64,000 bases of DNA, taken from assembly GCA_019802505.1 (NCBI GenBank), contig JAFMOC010000083.1:1272501-1336500 (forward strand). Reading direction: 5' to 3'. Shown here piece by piece: positions 61,501 to 64,000 of the stretch. The notes under the pieces are model-generated. The model was not told where the DNA came from. It worked only from the letters and a program-made list of their open reading frames with translations, and made no database searches. This DNA comes from Corydoras sp. C115 (Eukaryota; Chordata; Actinopteri; Siluriformes; Callichthyidae). The position numbers and the translations under genes were made by a program. Positions within the stretch are counted from its first letter, which is position 1. Each line of letters opens with the position of its first letter.

Positions 61501-63262
61501 AGGTTAAGTGAGAAAGTTTTTTATTTAATCTAAGACTATTAAAGATTTTAGTGTACATACACTCCTACGCAAAATATAACCTATAAATGGACAATATTAT
61601 GATGATAATGTTTGTGACAAACACAAATCTATAAAATTATGTAACATAGGGTAGCATTTCCAATCATTTCCTTAGTAAATTCTTAGTAAACATGACTGCA
61701 CAATCCTCCAAGTTACCAAATAAATACAATTTCTTAAAAAAAAAACTGTTTCAGAAAGTTATTTAGACCCACACTTGCTAATTGAGTTTTATATAAAATC
61801 TTTTTTTTAATGTTTTTTTAAATAGCAATTTGTGTGGATAAGCAATGAGCTTACAAAGGTCACAGAAGTGCAGATATTTACTTCTTGCTTATTTTGAATG
61901 AGTAGTATTTTGGTGTTAAATGTAATACCTAACAGTTGGGTTTAGATTTTTTTGTGTTAAATTTGTGTGTTAAGTGTTAAATTTAAATGATAATCAACAA
62001 ATTATCATCTAAATTGTATTGGTTCGTTTAATGTATGCAATGGTGTAAAATGGCAAATTAACTGGGAAAAAAAAACGTGTTCAGTACTCGACTTTCTGCC
62101 TAAAATGTTTTTCTTTCATTTTGGGTACGGCAAAAAATGTATTAGTGCACTAATATTAATTTCCAAAACATAAAACCGAGAACAAACTCAGGGAAAAACA
62201 TTTATTAAACCAATTGTAACTGACACAACTTAAAATAAACAACTCAACATAAAATACTTTGTTATTTATTAATGTTTATAATTTTTTTCTTATTCACTCA
62301 TGCTGCTAGGGATCACATTAGGTGCTGTTACCTAACACAGCTCTCAAAAGATGAAAGGCAGGGAAACTACTTGACAGTCTGTTGGTATAATCATAGATTT
62401 GTTTATAGAGTTTATTCCAGAAATATTGGCACCGGTAAATTTAAAAACAATGGGCTGCATAACATATTCTTTTTCACTTATACAGTTTTTCTCTGTGGGC
62501 CTTTTTTGTCTTGATAGTAAAGCTCATTCTATTGTAGATCAATGAAAAGCATTGACCAGGTTGTAGTTTCCTTCTGGGTAAAGCCATGTTTCTGGCTCTT
62601 TTCATTTGTTTCTTTTGTTAGATCAGACTTTCTCTTTTTTCCAAACAGTTCTATGAACACTATTGTATAAAATCTTAAGCTTATTTTAAGTAAATCAAAT
62701 TCTTTATCTAGCAACATATCAATAAACAATATGATTTATTATTTATTGGCATTACGATTTTTCACCCCGTCTCTTTGGTCTTTAATTATCTCTCTCCTTT
62801 ATGAAGTTTTTGTAGTAATTTGCATCACATGAATATAAAGTAGCCTAATGATTAGTATAGTCACCTCTTAACCCGGTTCAAATCCCAGTGGAATTTCCAT
62901 GTTCTCCCTGTGTCCGTGTGGGTTTCCTCTGGGTTCTCCGGTTTCCAATTATTAAATTGCCCTACCTAAATTTCCCCCATATAGTGTGTGTGTGTATGTG
63001 TGTCTGTCTGTGTGAGTGAGTGTGTGCCCAGCGATGGATTGGTGCCCTATCCTGGGTGTATCTGCCCAGTGCCCAAAGTGTTCTCCCCTGGATTGACAGT
63101 ACAGATTAATTTGTCACTTGTGGTAGGTAAATATCATAGGTCATTAATATTGTGTAACACCTGTAGATGTGGCCAGGAGGCCTCCAGTGTGGGTTCATCC
63201 TCTTCAGGATCAAACTCTGGATTCTCACTGGGCGGCAGAGTACGGAAGATATTCACCGAGAT
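42598..63262 (-). CDS. ppp2r5b: PP2A regulatory subunit B56 beta (partial, last eleven coding exons)
   Basis: Exons in transcript order: 63262-63161, 61469-61377, 61242-61112, 59710-59651, 58292-58184, 50038-49985, 49892-49842, 49538-49419, 47407-47280, 43018-42917, 42766-42598 (stop at 42600-42598). All junctions are GT-AG and phases match. The product runs from ISVNIFRTLPPSENPEFDPE through the HEAT-like B56 repeats (LVYEFFLRFLESPDFQPS, IINGFALPLKSEHKQFLVRV, VIEPSQF, ALYFWNNEYILSLIEENC) to a Glu/Arg-rich tail. B56 subunits direct PP2A to substrates carrying LxxIxE motifs. The beta isoform is favoured by VFGTLYRVSKEHWNQ, by MEMNSKLFDDLTASYK, and by convergence with gpha2, its neighbour in human. 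The N-terminal exons lie beyond 64000. The intron 50038-58184 is bloated by SINEs. Confidence 0.95.
43288..43642 (-). mobile_element. SINE-A, full length
   Basis: 12-bp duplication AAGTTAAAGTCA at 43276-43287 and 43643-43654. Confidence 0.94.
43790..44020 (+). mobile_element. L2-like LINE fragment
   Basis: Encodes AAQLVFNQPKRTHVTLLLIS and RIQYKALTYKTISGSAPSYI, a reverse-transcriptase C-terminal stretch just downstream of the SRLDYCN region, with stops. Confidence 0.8.
44074..44442 (-). mobile_element. SINE-A inserted in a (TTA)n tract
   Basis: Full head and tail; ATTATTATTATT sequence on both sides (44041-44073, 44443-44472). Confidence 0.92.
44826..45199 (+). mobile_element. SINE-A with expanded (TG)n
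   Basis: 15-bp duplication ATGTTCTGTTTGGGG at 44811-44825 and 45200-45214. The internal TG stretch has grown to about 48 bp (45015-45062). Confidence 0.94.
45811..47205. mobile_element. Foldback DNA element split by a SINE-A, in ppp2r5b intron
   Basis: The two ends are inverted copies (AGCAATAAGGTACGAGAGGGTGAGCATTA at 45811 onward against its reverse complement ending near 47205), and the similarity continues inward, including the ACACACTATAATAAAAA and TAAAAGCAAAATCGTT blocks, so each half of about 500 bp is largely one inverted repeat. No transposase frame. The right half contains a tandem duplication of about 109 bp (46891-46999, 47000-47108). Confidence 0.8.
46321..46678 (-). mobile_element. 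SINE-A at the centre of the foldback element
   Basis: 14-bp duplication CCAGCCGTGAAATT at 46307-46320 and 46679-46692. Confidence 0.94.
47430..47640 (+). repeat. Retroelement-like remnant before ppp2r5b exon
   Basis: It ends in AAGCTGCTTTGAGACAATGTA and AAAAGTGCTATATAAA, the common 3' end of a fish LINE/SINE group from recall. Confidence 0.5.
47878..47945 (+). repeat. L2-type tail fragment
   Basis: CATTTGTAAGTCATTTTGGATAAAAGTGTCTGCTTAA and ATGTAAATG repeats. Confidence 0.65.
48014..48426. mobile_element. hAT-like MITE
   Basis: About 413 bp with short inverted ends (TAGGGCTG and its counterpart TAGGGGTG reversed) and subterminal GACTATGAGATTCATAGTCG / CATAGTCGAATC repeats. The flanks rejoin into a sequence that exists uninterrupted at 47685-47720, which defines the insert. 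Confidence 0.7.
48949..49278 (-). mobile_element. SINE-A, diverged copy
   Basis: TTTTGCTTAATCCTCTACTAGGG through GCTGGGCACACAC to GGGATTTGAATCTGGATCC and CACAATGCCACC. Confidence 0.8.
50315..50625 (-). mobile_element. Two partial SINE-A copies
   Basis: 50315-50440 lacks the middle; 50453-50625 has the tail side only, with an expanded GTGTGTGTGGGGGGAGG run. Confidence 0.7.
50668..50981 (-). mobile_element. SINE-A copy
   Basis: 13-bp duplication GAAACTTAAGCAT at 50655-50667 and 50982-50994. Confidence 0.93.
51205..51474 (-). mobile_element. SINE-A rearranged copy
   Basis: A + strand head piece (TGGCTTAGTGGTTAGCATG) joins directly to a - strand body (CAGGACAAGGCAC to ACCATGGTGCCGCCC), an inverted junction. 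Confidence 0.75.
51557..51915 (-). mobile_element. SINE-A, full length
   Basis: 12-bp duplication AAAGACAATACA (right copy 51916-51927); tail of seven CATT units. Confidence 0.93.
53135..53325 (+). mobile_element. tRNA-SINE with L2-type tail
   Basis: GGTTAGGGTGTT, AGAAGTTACCAATGTGGGT, AAGGCCCTTAACCC, and ATAAGTCGCTTTGCATAAAAGC in the same order as the copy at 39741-39950. Confidence 0.78.
53330..53605 (-). repeat. Interspersed repeat family B
   Basis: The ordered blocks CACATTTAACCCATCAGTGCAG, GGTGGGCAGCC and GCACTTCAGCCATAG recur at 59795-60000 in the same orientation. Known to me as a common fish repeat but the class is uncertain. Confidence 0.65.
53779..54060 (-). mobile_element. SINE-A, old copy
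   Basis: TTATCTTTCATTTACTCCTC, CCATCACTGGGCATACAC and GATCCCCAGCGCTGAGAGG remain. Confidence 0.72.
54092..54290 (-). mobile_element. SINE-A with internal deletion
   Basis: The tail side and tRNA-like head are well kept, but the body between ATTTATCTATTT and GGATTCGAACC is missing. Confidence 0.88.
54940..54970. repeat. (AAT)n microsatellite
   Basis: About ten AAT units. Confidence 0.95.
55064..55355 (-). mobile_element. SINE-A, old copy
   Basis: TTATCTTCCGCTTAGTCGTC to CTAAACCACCATGCTGCCC. Confidence 0.8.
55366..55736 (-). mobile_element. SINE-A with expanded (CA)n
   Basis: ATCTTCCTCTTAATCCTC to CTAAGCCACTGTGCCACCC; internal CA run at 55502-55540. Confidence 0.85.
56300..56637 (-). mobile_element. 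SINE-A copy
   Basis: Full tail and body; the last head bases (CACCGTGCCGCC) are missing after ACTAAGCC. Confidence 0.92.
56903..56975 (-). mobile_element. SINE-A head fragment
   Basis: GGGGATTCAAACCAGGAATCC through CTAAGCCACCGTGCCACC. Confidence 0.82.
57455..57850. mobile_element. Half of a foldback DNA element
   Basis: Parallel to the left half of 45811-47205: CCCAATAATGCATAACCTCGAGTGGCTTATTGC, CAAACACACTATAATAAAAA, CTGCCATCTAAT and CAGCCAATCAGATTAAGAAC. Confidence 0.7.
58098..58176. repeat. (GTAT)n/(GT)n microsatellite
   Basis: Degenerate GTAT and GT repeat ending 8 bases from the ppp2r5b exon 58184-58292, on its donor side. Confidence 0.9.
58294..58510 (-). promoter_or_regulatory. ppp2r5b: Very long polypyrimidine tract before a ppp2r5b splice acceptor
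   Basis: The + strand is strongly purine-rich (G/A runs) over about 215 bases, so the transcript has a long C/U-rich stretch ending at the acceptor of the exon 58292-58184. Such tracts bind PTB/U2AF-type proteins; any regulatory effect is inference. Confidence 0.4.
59795..60000 (-). repeat. Interspersed repeat family B, second copy
   Basis: Parallels 53330-53605: TTTAAACCATCCGTGCAGTTAA, GTGGGCAGCCTTG, GGTACCTTGTCC. A further scrap lies at 60165-60258. Confidence 0.6.
62834..63102 (+). mobile_element. SINE-A, old copy
   Basis: GTAGCCTAATGATTAGTATAG (head), CCGTGTGGGTTTCCTCTGGG and GCCCAGCGATGGATTGG; tail lost. Confidence 0.8.
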
Positions 63263-63426
63263 CTAAAGACATGACATTAAAAATATTTTTAAACTGACCA
63301 AACACAGCTATAATGTATTTAAAATATTAACTGCACAAAAGCAAGGAAGCACTAACCAATCCCACCAACAGAACATCCTACAGAATACCAAATGAACTTA
63401 GAACTCAAATCCTGTGCCAAAACACT

Positions 63427-64000
63427 ACATTTACATATTACATTTAGTCATTTAGCAGACGCTTTTATCCAAAGCGACTTACAAATGAGAACATCACAAG
63501 TCAGAAGTTATGCAGAAAACCACTACACTTTAAATTCACCAAACCTGATTGTTATTTGATGCTGCGCCCCCCCCCCCCTTTTTTTTTTTTTACAACAGGT
63601 ATTTTTTAAAAAGATGCATCTTCAGTAGTTTCTTAAAACTGTTTAGTGATTCTGCCTTACGGACAGAGTTGGGAAGATCGTTCCACCATTTTGCAGTGGT
63701 GAACGCCACGGAGTGAGAATTAGCTCCTCTGTGAGGTGGAATCGTCAGGCGGCAATCATCACTGGAGCGAAGTGAACGAGTCGGAGTGTATTTTGAAAAG
63801 ATAGAGTGAAGGTAAGAGGGGGAAGATCCAGAAATGGTTCTGTATGCCAGAGTCAGTGACTTGTACTGAATGCGAGCAGCTACAGGGAGCCAATGGAGAG
63901 AAATGAGTAATGGAGTGACATGAGTTCACTTGGGCTGGTTAAACACGAGTCGGGCTGCAGAGTTTTGAATTAGTTGAAGAGTTCTGATTGTGAAAGCTGA
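63427..64000 (-). mobile_element. L2-like LINE 3' end, cut by window edge
   Basis: Base-for-base close to 26686-27280, including CTTTTATCCAAAGCGACTTAC and CCAATGGAGAGAAATGAGTAATG. It lies beyond the last visible ppp2r5b exon, presumably in an intron. Confidence 0.85.

Noticed and set aside
1..64000. An undescribed multi-gene system, endogenous retrovirus or phage-like block
   Set aside because: No gag/pol/env-type frames, LTR pair or clustered unknown genes seen. Everything recognisable is ordinary vertebrate genes and small transposable elements.

Overview
The window is nuclear DNA of a ray-finned fish. Intron-rich vertebrate genes with GT-AG junctions are separated by AT-rich DNA full of (AT)n and (CA)n microsatellites and tRNA-derived SINEs. 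Species cannot be fixed; an ostariophysan such as a catfish is only a guess.

Five genes can be supported. From left to right: (1) bad, the BH3-only apoptosis activator, + strand, with two 5'UTR exons (about 8.5-9.2 kb) and three coding exons (11407-13446); (2) an intronless aldo-keto reductase on the - strand (15837-16703); (3) majin, the meiotic telomere-attachment membrane protein, + strand, nine coding exons (20205-31441) that join in frame to a complete 232-residue protein; (4) gpha2, the alpha subunit of the thyrostimulin glycoprotein hormone, + strand, three coding exons (34205-35494); (5) ppp2r5b, a B56 regulatory subunit of protein phosphatase 2A, - strand, whose last eleven coding exons (63262 down to 42598) are present while its first exons lie beyond the right edge. 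From recall of the human map, PPP2R5B, GPHA2, MAJIN and BAD all lie in 11q13.1, and the tail-to-tail arrangement of gpha2 and ppp2r5b with majin parallel to gpha2 looks the same there. The genes do not form a pathway; this is conserved microsynteny.

The left 8 kb has no identifiable coding exon. It holds SINEs, part of a DNA element, a CpG-rich block at 5.45-5.95 kb that looks like an unassigned promoter or first exon, and a 770-bp CA/AAATA tandem array.

The dominant repeat is a tRNA-derived SINE, called SINE-A here (Mermaid/DANA-like by recall): A and B boxes at its head, a body of about 340 bp and a period-4 GAAT/GGAT tail. I count about 45 full or partial copies, many with 11-15 bp target-site duplications, and several nested in older copies. 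Other repeats are L2-like LINE 3' ends, an RTE/Rex3-like LINE end, a Tc1-like transposase remnant, a hAT-like MITE, a long foldback element and tRNA pseudogenes. The most notable local event is a SINE-A insertion beside bad 5'UTR exon 2 whose target-site duplication copied the 5' splice site. I found no CRISPR array, operon, virus or other undescribed multi-gene system, and the interesting points are about transposon history and gene models.
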